From Candidatus Sodalis pierantonius str. SOPE (GTDB taxonomy: Bacteria; Pseudomonadota; Gammaproteobacteria; Enterobacterales; Enterobacteriaceae): a DNA stretch of 64,000 nt. Below the pieces are notes generated by a model. That model was not told where the DNA came from, ran no database searches, and saw nothing but the letters and a program-made list of their open reading frames with translations. Location of the stretch: contig NZ_CP006568.1 in NCBI RefSeq assembly GCF_000517405.1, forward strand, positions 620,001-684,000, given 5' to 3'. Positions 38,544 to 46,319 of the stretch are shown here, one piece after another. Position numbers and translations under genes: made by a program. Position 1 is the stretch's first letter. Each line of letters starts with the position of its first letter.

Positions 38544-39858
38544 GACCCTGTACACGATTCTGTGTAAATGCCTTTTCTCAGAAGTGACCGTCCAGGCGGT
38601 CACCGAACTCGATAATAAAGCGGCTTATTGCCATGCGCCAGTCCCTCAAAGGCATTGTCCATTTCTGTGAGGCCGCCTGTATCGCCAGCCACACCACCTT
38701 TTTCACTGCGTCGTCGGTCGGGAACACCTGGCGCTTTTTGATGGCATGCCGGATCACGCTGTTTAACGACTCGATGGCGTTGGTCGTGTAGATCACCTTG
38801 CGGATGTCCGTTGGGTAGGCAAAGAACGTGGCCAGATTGGCCCAGTTTGCCTGCCAGCTTCGACTTATTTGCGGGTAGCGGATGTCCCAGGCACTGGAGA
38901 ACGCTTCCAGCGCCTGCAAGCCGGCTTCTTCCGTAGGGGCCTGATAGATAGCTTTCAGGTCGCGGGTGACGGCCTTGTAGTCCTTCCAGGAGACGAACCG
39001 CAGGCTGTTGCGCACCATATGTACGATACACAGCTGGAGCCGCGCCTCCGGATACACCGCGTTAATAGCGTCAGGGAAACCTTTCAGCCCGTCTACGCAG
39101 GCGATAAGGATATCGTTCAGGCCGCGGTTTTTCAGCTCTGTCAGCACGTTCAGCCAGAACTTTGCGCCTTCATTTTCGGCCAGCCACATACCTAGCAACT
39201 CTTTCTGGCCTTCGATGTTGATGCCCAGCGCCAGGAACACAGATTTGTTGATGATGCGGCTGTCCTGCCGGACTTTTAGAACGATACAGTCAAGATAAAC
39301 AATGGGATAGACTGCATCCAGAGGCCGGTTTTGCCATTCGACAACCTGCTCCATGACCGCATCGGTGACCTTTGAGACCAGCGCCGGCAAGACATCGGCG
39401 TCATACAGCTCTTTGAACACGGCGGCGATCTCGCGGGTGGTCATCCCTTTGGCGTACAACGATAAAATCTGGTTATCCATCCCGGTAATCCGGGTCTGGT
39501 TCTTCTTCACCAGTTGCGGTTCAAAGGAACCGTCACGATCGCGCGGAGTACGCAGCGCCAGCGGGCCATCGCCAGTGGTAACGGTTTTTGTGGAATAGCC
39601 GTTGCGGGCGTTGGTCCCCGGTTTAGGCTGATTTTTATCGTAGCCGAGGTGATGGGTCATTTCGGCATTGAGAGCTGCTTCGACGCTAATTTTTTTCAGC
39701 AGCCGATCGAAGTGACTGAGATCTTCAGGGGTTTTGAGATTTTTGGCCAGTTCGTTAGCCAGAGCCTGCAACTGTTTTTCGTCCATAAATTAACCTGTTT
39801 TTGATGTTGGATTGAACATATCAAAATCAGGCAAATACACAAATTTCTAAACAGGCTC
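38544..39858 (-). mobile_element. IS256-family insertion sequence, copy 3
   Basis: The element is 1315 bp, with ends as in copies 1 and 2. It lies inside the IS21 copy C remnant. Flanks CCTGCGAC (left) and GTCGGAAT (right) do not match, which fits a deletion that began at the IS256 end and removed most of IS21. Confidence 0.93.
38578..39786 (-). CDS. IS256-family transposase, copy 3
   Basis: This 402-residue transposase is nearly identical to copies 1 and 2. Differences include VFKELYDADVLPALVSK, KKRQVFPTDD and WRMAISRF. The catalytic regions are unchanged. No frameshift or stop is seen. Confidence 0.95.
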   Translation of the reverse strand: MDEKQLQALANELAKNLKTPEDLSHFDRLLKKISVEAALNAEMTHHLGYDKNQPKPGTNARNGYSTKTVTTGDGPLALRTPRDRDGSFEPQLVKKNQTRITGMDNQILSLYAKGMTTREIAAVFKELYDADVLPALVSKVTDAVMEQVVEWQNRPLDAVYPIVYLDCIVLKVRQDSRIINKSVFLALGINIEGQKELLGMWLAENEGAKFWLNVLTELKNRGLNDILIACVDGLKGFPDAINAVYPEARLQLCIVHMVRNSLRFVSWKDYKAVTRDLKAIYQAPTEEAGLQALEAFSSAWDIRYPQISRSWQANWANLATFFAYPTDIRKVIYTTNAIESLNSVIRHAIKKRQVFPTDDAVKKVVWLAIQAASQKWTMPLRDWRMAISRFIIEFGDRLDGHF

Positions 39859-39871
39859 GTCGGAATCTGCA

Positions 39872-40164
39872 GCTGCTCCAAAACTGACCCACTGTGCCAA
39901 TTTAAGCGCTACCACCTCCTGCGGAAAAATCTCAAGAAAAATGCCCATAGGAGACAATGAAAACCCAAGACAACAGATGCTGGTCAGCACATGCATATTT
40001 AGCCTCTCTGCTATGCCAAAAGGCGGCTCAGCTGGACACCTGTCGCGGTTTACGGGAATGACAGTGAAAATTCGCTTTGCCCTCACGTATCGGCGCGTTG
40101 AAGCTCCTGAGGGAATTTTAAGTGCTTTTCGCGCTTCTCTCGTCTGCGGCATAGGCCACATCAA
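39872..40164 (-). pseudogene. Unrecognised open frame, 3' end cut by the IS21 remnant
   Basis: An open frame starts with ATG 40164 (MMWPMPQTREARKALKIPSG) and is open into the IS21 end at 39871, so its own C-terminus is missing. It contains a Cys-rich hydrophobic stretch (HVLTSICCLGFSLSPMGIFL). I recognise no family. It may be a gene fragment or simply chance. Confidence 0.25.
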
Positions 40165-40419
40165 ACAGAAGTAGGTCGGTTGGTTTTACTTTGGTAGGAT
40201 GGTGCAGATTTCAATTGACACTGACAAATTGGCACTGATATGCGTCGCCTTCTGCATTGAAGATTATGCATATAGCCGCATTAAACGATCGTTTTTAACG
40301 ATCGATGTCACTGTATCGATCGCCCGTAGCAATTTGAAACGAACGTGTGACAGTCGTTAAATAGGCGGCGTCTTTGTAAAAATATAAATACACCCACAAT
40401 GTTTTCATGTAGAGAAAAA
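40165..40419. other. Intergenic region inside the island, no gene seen
   Basis: AT-rich sequence between two fragments. It contains an imperfect palindrome near 40287-40305 (ACGATCGTTTTTAACGATCG), with the arms ACGATCG/CGATCGT and T-rich centre. No gene visible. Confidence 0.35.
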
Positions 40420-40631
40420 ATGAATAACAAACATATTGAAGAATGCTTTAATGCTGAAGTGCTTATATCTGGCAAAAAATTTTCATGGCTGAAACTGCTA
40501 CGCCGTGCTATTAAATGCCCTGAAAGAAGATTTTATTTTTGGCTCAGGGTGTGCCAATTGGCGTCTTGTCGTAAAAATTACCTCATCAATAAATTAACAT
40601 GTAAAATACACCGAAATTTAAATCGAAAATA
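40420..40631 (+). pseudogene. N-terminal fragment of a possible serine O-acetyltransferase-like protein, cut by IS5
   Basis: The frame from ATG 40420 (MNNKHIEECFNAEVLISG) is open until IS5 copy 3 begins at 40632. The segment CPERRFYFWLRVCQLASCRKNY followed by KIHRNLNRK resembles the N-terminal helical part of hexapeptide acetyltransferases used in polysaccharide synthesis (WcaB/CysE-like). This is recalled, not searched. The hexapeptide domain would lie beyond the IS but is not seen after 41685. Confidence 0.35.
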
Positions 40632-41685
40632 GGCTTTGTTGAATAAATCGAACTTTTAGGTGACTGGCGGCTCTGATCACTACATTCGTTTCAACATCAG
40701 GTCCCCATGGCAAAGCAAAAGTTTAAAATCACCAACTGGCCCGCATATAACAATGCGCTCAGGCAGCGGGGGGACCTGACAGTATGGCTTGATGAGTCAG
40801 CCATTGCTGCATGGACTGAGAGTACACACCTGAACATCGTGGCCGGCCGCTTCACTACACCGATATGGCCATTACCACGGTTCTGATGATAAAGCGCGTG
40901 TTTAACCTTTCGCTCCGAGCGTTACAGGGTTTCGTTGACTCGATTTTTAAACTGATGGGGCTGTCGCTGCGCTGCCCAGATTACTCTCTGGTCAGCCGAC
41001 GAGCAAAAACCGTCGACATCAGCATAAAAACGCCAACCCGCGGCGAAATCTCACACCTGGTCATCGATGGCACCGGTCTGAAAGTCTTCGGCGAAGGCGA
41101 ATGGAAAGTCAGGCAGCATGGGGCTGAGAGGCGCAGAGTATGGCGCAAGCTTCATCTGGCAGTAGATAGCGTGACACATGAAATTATCTGTGCCGATTTA
41201 TCGCTAAGCGGTACGACAGATGCACAGGCGCTGCCCGGGCTGATTAACCAAACCCACCGAAAAATCAGGGAAGCGTCGGCTGACAGTGCTTACGATACGC
41301 GTTACTGTCATGATGCTCTGCTGAGGAAAAAAATAAAGCCGCTTATCCCACCGCGAAGTGGTGCGCAATATTGGCCAGCTCGATACCATGAGCGTAACCA
41401 TGCGGTGGCAAATCAGCATCTGAGCGGCAATAACGATACCTGGAAAAAGAAAGTAGTTTATCATCGGCGTTCACTGGCTGAAACGGCCATGTTCCGGTTT
41501 AAAACACTTCTGGGTGGTCATCTGAGTCTGCATGACTATGACGCGCAGGTAGGTGAGGCAATGGCAATGGTTAAAGCACTTAACCGGATCACACTGTTAG
41601 GAATGCCAAACAGCGTCCGCATCATGTAACAATCGCCCTGATAGGGAGGAAGTCGTCACAAATTTCGGATTTATTCAACAAAGCG
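40632..41685 (+). mobile_element. IS5-family (IS903 group) insertion sequence, copy 3
   Basis: The element is 1054 bp, with ends as in copies 1 and 2. The 9-bp flanks (TCGAAAATA left, GGTTTTAGG right) do not match, so DNA next to the IS has probably been lost. It truncates the acetyltransferase-like frame. Confidence 0.9.
40707..41629 (+). pseudogene. IS5-family transposase, copy 3, frameshifted
   Basis: From ATG 40707 the frame is open for about 40 residues. Near 40826 a C is missing (AGTACACACC against AGTACACCACC in copies 1 and 2). The remainder, 40865-41629, is conserved, with VIDGTGLKV, ADSAYDTRY and YHRRSLAETAMFRFK. This is a third, independent lesion. Confidence 0.88.
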
Positions 41686-41762
41686 GGTTTTAGGTTAAAA
41701 AAACAACCCAGCCTTAAACCTAGCTATGTTGCTGGGAAAAATCAAAAAAAGCAGAAAAACTA

Positions 41763-42724
41763 CTAGCGTGTCAAATCATTCAACTCACGGTCGGACAACC
41801 CGGTAAACTGTTTCACCGCAGTCCGAGTTAGGCCGCTGTCGGGCATATGTTGGGCAATCTTGAGCGAGGCAAGCTTTTCACCTTCTTGCAGCCCTTCCTG
41901 CCGACCTTTCTGCTCACCAAGCTGGATGCCTTCTTGACGTCCGAGTTGGATGCCCTTCTGGATGCCCTTAGCTTCAAGCTGCTCTGCAATGGCCATGATG
42001 TCCTCCCGGTAGTCAGTGGTTTTGGCGGCGATATGCTGTAGGAATTGCGATTCATCCGAAGTATTTCCCCATTCTGCAATATAGTACATCAGGCTACGGA
42101 ACTGCTCTTTCGGTATCGCCCATAGATTGAGTAGACGGGCGATATCAGTGGCTAGTTCTAACATGTCCCGCGTTCGGATGTGCTTCTGTACTAACTCTAC
42201 AGAGCTACCCGCCGATGAGACAGTATTTCATCATCCGGCATAGCGGTGATATCAACCAGCGGGAATGCTTGCCTGTAGACTGATTCTGCCAGTTCAGGGT
42301 CAGCAAAGCAATCGAGCCATTGGGTGCTGTACGGGTAGGGCGATGTGATACCGTGGTAGAACAGGAGTGGAATCACCACCGGCAAAGAGTCATTGCCTTG
42401 CTCAAGGTGCCGCTGCATGGCAGCTACCGCATACCGCATCAGGCGAAACGCCATCAGCTTTTCCGGGCGGCTCTGGTGTTCGATGAGGCAGTAGACGTAA
42501 CCATCATGGCCGGTCGTGGTCTTCATCGAATACAGCATGTCCGAGCATTGGCTCTTTAGGTCGTCTTCGATGAAGCTGCCCGATTCCATCGCTAGTGTGC
42601 CGAAATCGCAGCGCTCACGCAGATGGGGTGGCAAATGCACTTCCAGAAAGTCTCTGGCTACAGCAATATCGCCGAGGAACTTTTTGAACAGGGAGTCATG
42701 TTGAGATAGTGAGGATTTTGTCAT
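41763..42724 (-). pseudogene. Rpn/YhgA-like PD-(D/E)XK nuclease family protein, frameshift
   Basis: Rpn proteins are DNA nucleases that promote RecA-independent recombination; they are often annotated as putative transposases. The N-terminal part from ATG 42724 (MTKSSLSQHDSLFKKFLGDI) shows family marks: HDSLFKKFL, DLKSQCSDMLYS and YCLIEHQSRPEK. Near 42208 one base is missing: the frame ends after SHRRVAL, while ELVQKHIRTRDMLELATDIARLL continues in another frame. The C-terminal part has a run of Gly/Gln/Glu heptad-like repeats (GIQKGIQLGRQEGIQLGEQ). Ancestral length about 320 residues. Confidence 0.85.
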
Positions 42725-42797
42725 CGGCGCAGTATACCTTGCTCCGGTTACGGTATGCCATCGAAATCCCCGACCCCTCAACGAGCCGGGGCGACCG

Positions 42798-43005
42798 TCA
42801 GTGCCTCTGTGCGAACTGGCCGAGTTCGGACTTATGCCAGCGGGTCAGGGTATCGGTGAGCATGAAGGTGTTGCTCTGGCTGGCTTCAGCAAGCAAGTTA
42901 TCAATTTCACTCATCACGCTACCCACGTTCTCACGTTTGCGCACAAGCTGCCGGATGGTTCGTCTCTCAGCGTCCACGATGGCAGATTGCTGATGCGATT
43001 AGGTG
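42798..43005 (-). other. Weak open frame, possible short protein
   Basis: On the minus strand a frame opens after a TAA near 43007 and runs to TGA at 42798 (QQSAIVDAERRTIRQLVRK, ... LLAEASQSNTFMLTD). Its composition is protein-like, but only a GTG could start it and I recognise no family. An overlapping + strand frame (42801-43073) also exists. One of them may be a gene fragment. Confidence 0.25.
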
Positions 43006-43120
43006 CTTTTATCGAGGCGAGGAATGCAAACTGTACTGCATGGTTATGCAAATTACTGAACGGGGTATTCTGAAATATTCTGAAGGGTAAGGGGCTACTT
43101 ACGTAACTCCTTGATAAATA

Positions 43121-43194
43121 TGGCTGGGGTACCAGGATTCGAACCTGGGGTGCCGGAATCAGAATCCGGTGCCTTACCGTTTGGCGATACCCCA
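43121..43194 (-). tRNA. glnV: tRNA-Gln (anticodon CUG)
   Basis: On the minus strand the sequence starts TGGGGTATCGCCAAACGG and has the anticodon loop ATTCTGATT (CTG). It has the T loop GGTTCGAATCC and an encoded CCA end. It matches E. coli glnV/glnX. It is the last gene of the cluster here; a second CUG tRNA (glnX in E. coli) is not seen. Confidence 0.95.
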
Positions 43195-43200
43195 AAAATA

Positions 43201-43277
43201 TGGTGGCTACGACGGGAATCGAACCTGTGACCCCAGCATTATGAGTGCTGTGCTCTAACCAGCTGAGCTACGTAGCC
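43201..43277 (-). tRNA. metU: tRNA-Met (elongator, anticodon CAU)
   Basis: On the minus strand it reads GGCTACGTAGCTCAG at the 5' end, anticodon loop CTCATAA and CCA at the 3' end. It matches E. coli metU/metT and is nearly identical to the copy at 43632-43708, with one base difference near the T arm. Confidence 0.95.
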
Positions 43278-43325
43278 GTTTTATTACCGTTTTTAGCAAC
43301 AGACCTTGAATTCGGCAGATCATAT

Positions 43326-43395
43326 TGGCTGGGATACCAGGATTCGAACCTGGGGGGGATCAAAACCCGCTGCCTTACCGCTTGGCTACATCCCA
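43326..43395 (-). pseudogene. glnW: Degenerate tRNA-Gln (UUG) with a 5-base deletion
   Basis: Compared with the intact copy at 43442-43516, this gene lacks 5 bases between the anticodon loop and the T stem. The 3' half of the anticodon stem and the variable loop collapse into a run of Cs (GATCCCCCCCAGG). The acceptor stem also differs (TGGGATG). Length is 70 instead of 75. The anticodon TTG is kept, but the anticodon stem cannot form properly. By position it corresponds to glnW. Confidence 0.85.
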
Positions 43396-43441
43396 TCTAA
43401 GCCGTAATTGCAGCGCTTTTCGCCCGTGAAACTAAGCGAGA

Positions 43442-43516
43442 TGGCTGGGGTACCAGGATTCGAACCTGGGCGTGGCGGGATCAAAACCCGCTGCCTTACC
43501 GCTTGGCTATACCCCA
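43442..43516 (-). tRNA. glnU: tRNA-Gln (anticodon UUG)
   Basis: On the minus strand it begins TGGGGTATAGCCAAGCGG, with anticodon loop TTTTGAT (TTG) and encoded CCA; 75 bases. Matches E. coli glnU/glnW. It is the only intact UUG glutamine tRNA in the window. Confidence 0.95.
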
Positions 43517-43536
43517 TTTGCTGCTAACCGAAACAA

Positions 43537-43621
43537 TGGTGCGGGAGGCGAGACTTGAACTCGCACACCTTGCGGCGCCAGAACCTAAATCCGGTGCGTC
43601 TACCAATTTCGCCACTCCCGC
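43537..43621 (-). tRNA. leuW: tRNA-Leu (anticodon UAG)
   Basis: On the minus strand it begins GCGGGAGTGGCGAAATTGG, has the anticodon loop with TAG (GATTTAGGTTC), a long variable arm and an encoded CCA; 85 bases. Matches E. coli leuW, second in the metT operon. Confidence 0.95.
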
Positions 43622-43631
43622 AAAGAAAGTA

Positions 43632-43708
43632 TGGTGGCTACGACGGGATTCGAACCTGTGACCCCAGCATTATGAGTGCTGTGCTCTAACCAGCTGAGCT
43701 ACGTAGCC
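43632..43708 (-). tRNA. metT: tRNA-Met (elongator, anticodon CAU), first gene of the cluster
   Basis: Same sequence type as the copy at 43201-43277: GGCTACGTAGCTCAG, anticodon CAT, CCA end. As in the E. coli metT-leuW-glnU-glnW-metU-glnV-glnX operon it comes first, downstream of asnB. Confidence 0.95.
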
Positions 43709-44155
43709 AACTTTCCGCATGACCTACATTATTTATTCGGCGCTGCGGGGCAGCATTATGCGGAGTTGATGAACTTCAGTCAACCCCTTTTTTTTCGCTA
43801 AACCGGCATTGCGCGGGCCGTTTGTCTGGCTTATGAACAACCTGACGATAAAAGCGGCTAACGCAATGATTTTCCCGCGCTCCCGGGCGTAAATCGCGGG
43901 TCGGCATGGGGGCTTTTTGACCAGGGCAACAAGGATGATTAACGAGGGCGGCAGAGCTCCTGTTCGCGGGGGTGATTACCCGCGAGCGAAGCTCAGCACG
44001 ACACCCGCCTCACCTCATGCAAACGCCAGCGGAAGCCCAGCCTGCCCTACGGCGATGGGGGCCCGTTCGGCTGCCGACCTGCGTCGAGGGGCAAAGGCCC
44101 AGGGGACACCTGCCCGCGACCTGCTCGACAGAACGGCGGTGCGGGCGGGTGCCCG
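43709..44155. other. Intergenic region between asnB and the tRNA cluster
   Basis: About 450 bp. It should contain the asnB terminator and the tRNA operon promoter. The side near the tRNAs is AT-richer (TCAACCCCTTTTTTTTCGC). GC-rich open frames on the other side show no family features. No gene called. Confidence 0.4.
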
Positions 44156-45817
44156 TCAATAGGCCGAAGCGTGTACACCCACCGCGCGACCGGAGGGATC
44201 GTCCATTTTCTTGAAGGATTCATCCCATTCAATGGCCTTGGCGGAAGAGCAGGCCACGGACGGACCGCCCGGGACGCATTCCGCGGCGCTCGGTAACGGG
44301 AACAGCGCTTCAAACATCTCCCGGTACAGATAACCTTCTTTGGAGGTGGGCGTGTTGTACGGAAAACGGAAATGCGCATTGGCCAACTGCCGATCGCTGA
44401 TTTGCTCCGCGGCGATGACTTTCAGGCTATCGATCCAGCTGTAGCCCACGCCGTCGGAGAACTGCTCTTTTTGCCGCCAGGCGACGCTCTCCGGCAGGTA
44501 ATCGGCGAAGCACTCGCGCAAAACGTGTTTTTCAATTTTGCCGTTGCCACACATCTTATCCTGCGGGTTGATTCGCATAGCCACGTCCAGGAATTGCTTA
44601 TCAAGGAAGGGAACACGCGCTTCGACGCCCCAGGCGGACATCGTTTTGTTGGCGCGGGCGCAGTCATACATATGCAGGGCCTGTAGCTTACGCACCAGCT
44701 CTTCGTGGAACTCTTTCGCGTTCGGCGCCTTGTGGAAATAGAGGTAGCCACCGAAAACTTCATCGGCGCCTTCGCCGGACAGGACCATTTTGATGCCCAT
44801 CGCTTTGATCTTGCGCGACATTAAATACATTGGCGTCGAAGCGCGAATGGTGGTGACATCATAGGTTTCGATGTGGTAAATCACGTCGCGAATCGCGTCC
44901 AGCCCTTCTTGCACCGTGAAATGGATTTCATGATGCACCGTGCCCAGCGCCGCCACCACTTTACTGGCGGCGCTCAGATCCGGCGAGCCTTCCAGGCCCA
45001 CGGCGAAGGAGTGCAACTGCGGCCACCAGGCTTCGCTTTTGGCCTGGTCTTCCACCCGGCGGGCGGCGTATTTTTTGGTGATGGCGGAGATAATGGAAGA
45101 ATCAAGCCCGCCGGACAAGAGTACGCCGTAAGGCACGTCGGACATCAGATGGCTTTTCACCGACTCCTCAAGCGCCGCCTTCAGCGCCGCCTTATCGGTA
45201 ACGTTGTCCTTCACCCGATCATAGTCGAACCAATCACGCTGATAGTACTGGCGCATTTCGCCGTCCTGGCTCCAGAGATAGTGGCCGGGAGGAAATTCCT
45301 GTAGCGTGCGGCAGACCGGAACCAGCGCTTTCATTTCCGATGCGACGTACAGGTTACCGTGCTCGTCATGACCTATATACAGAGGAATGATGCCCATGTG
45401 ATCGCGGCCGATCAAATAGGCGTCTTTTTCCGTGTCGTACAGGATAAAAGCGAACATGCCGCGCAGTTCATCCAAAAATTCCGGACCTTTTTCCTGATAC
45501 AGGGCCAGGATCACCTCACAATCGGAACCGGTTTGAAAAGCGTAGCGATCGCCTAGCTGTTCGCGGATAAGCTGATGGTTATAGATCTCGCCATTGACCG
45601 CCAGCACATGGGTGTGCGCCGCGTTATAAAGGGGTTGGGCGCCGGTATTGACGTCGACGATAGACAGACGCTCATGGGCCAGTATCGCTTTATCGCCCTC
45701 ATAGACACCGGACCAGTCGGGGCCGCGATGACGCATCAAGCGGGAGCATTCCAACGCCTGTTTACGCAGTTCGACCGGATCGGTCTTCAGATCCAGCACC
45801 CCAAAAATAGAACACAT
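44156..45817 (-). CDS. asnB: Asparagine synthetase B (glutamine-hydrolysing)
   Basis: AsnB makes asparagine from aspartate, ATP and glutamine in the cytoplasm. The start MCSIFGVLDLKTD exposes the catalytic Cys at position 2 after Met removal. The glutaminase domain (RGPDWSG, NGEIYNH) is followed by the synthetase domain with the PP-loop LLSGGLDSSIIS and LSGEGADEVFGGY. It has 553 residues (E. coli 554). It lies between the tRNA cluster and nagC as in E. coli, though nagD is missing in between. Intact. Confidence 0.97.
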   Translation of the reverse strand: MCSIFGVLDLKTDPVELRKQALECSRLMRHRGPDWSGVYEGDKAILAHERLSIVDVNTGAQPLYNAAHTHVLAVNGEIYNHQLIREQLGDRYAFQTGSDCEVILALYQEKGPEFLDELRGMFAFILYDTEKDAYLIGRDHMGIIPLYIGHDEHGNLYVASEMKALVPVCRTLQEFPPGHYLWSQDGEMRQYYQRDWFDYDRVKDNVTDKAALKAALEESVKSHLMSDVPYGVLLSGGLDSSIISAITKKYAARRVEDQAKSEAWWPQLHSFAVGLEGSPDLSAASKVVAALGTVHHEIHFTVQEGLDAIRDVIYHIETYDVTTIRASTPMYLMSRKIKAMGIKMVLSGEGADEVFGGYLYFHKAPNAKEFHEELVRKLQALHMYDCARANKTMSAWGVEARVPFLDKQFLDVAMRINPQDKMCGNGKIEKHVLRECFADYLPESVAWRQKEQFSDGVGYSWIDSLKVIAAEQISDRQLANAHFRFPYNTPTSKEGYLYREMFEALFPLPSAAECVPGGPSVACSSAKAIEWDESFKKMDDPSGRAVGVHASAY

Positions 45818-46319
45818 AGCTTTTCCCTCATGATTAATCCCGGCGGTCGCCGCGTCGCCGCTTGCGCCGTCACGTTAGCAACGATTTAGCACCAAAACGG
45901 TCTAACAATTCAATATCCATACAGAAATAAACCCTATCAGCCAGATAATATCTAATAAAATGGGCAATAAATTACATAAAAAGCAGCAAAGCAGAAGAAA
46001 AAGGCGCGTTCATTGCGAATTCAATAATGGGTTTTTTACCGCCGGCGGTCATGACCCGGGTGCAGCGCGTGACCGCCTTGCCGATCCAGCAGGCCAAACG
46101 GGCCCTCTGAACGAGGGAATGGAGAAAGCATCACGGAGCAAACCGGGCAGGGCCGCGTTCGCCGGGCAGGGGCCTCCCAGCCGGGCAGCGCCGGGAAAGA
46201 ATGGGGAAAACCGGCTACGGGTTGCTTCGCCGGGCGGTCCTTAAGGTAAGGCGCAGCGGTGTTACAGTCTTGGCCAAGAGGCGATGTCCGCACCGCGCCA
46301 CGTGCCCCGGAGGGGTAGA
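45818..46319. other. Intergenic region at the usual place of nagD, no gene seen
   Basis: In E. coli nagD lies between nagC and asnB. Here about 500 bp remain. I find no trace of the HAD-phosphatase motifs (such as DIDGVL) on either strand. The part next to asnB is AT-rich and should hold its promoter. Confidence 0.5.

Larger units (their letters stand above)
37893..39871 (+). mobile_element. IS21-family remnant, copy C, containing IS256 copy 3
   Basis: The left end TGCTGGTTCCGGTCAC is present with the full set of site repeats and the first 163 codons of istA. IS256 copy 3 then interrupts. Directly after it only 13 bp of the other IS21 end remain (GTCGGAATCTGCA, 39859-39871). The flanks ACTGC (left) and GCTGC (right) look like a 5-bp duplication with one change. 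About 1.9 kb of IS21 has been deleted. Confidence 0.88.

Noticed and set aside
41690..41760. Hairpin CCCAGC/GCTGGG as a terminator for IS5 copy 3
   Set aside because: The loop is long and the following run is A on the + strand; the IS transcript reads the other way, so support is weak.
42801..43073. + strand 90-codon frame upstream of the tRNA cluster
   Set aside because: No recognisable family; the opposite strand frame looks equally protein-like, so neither is called as a gene.
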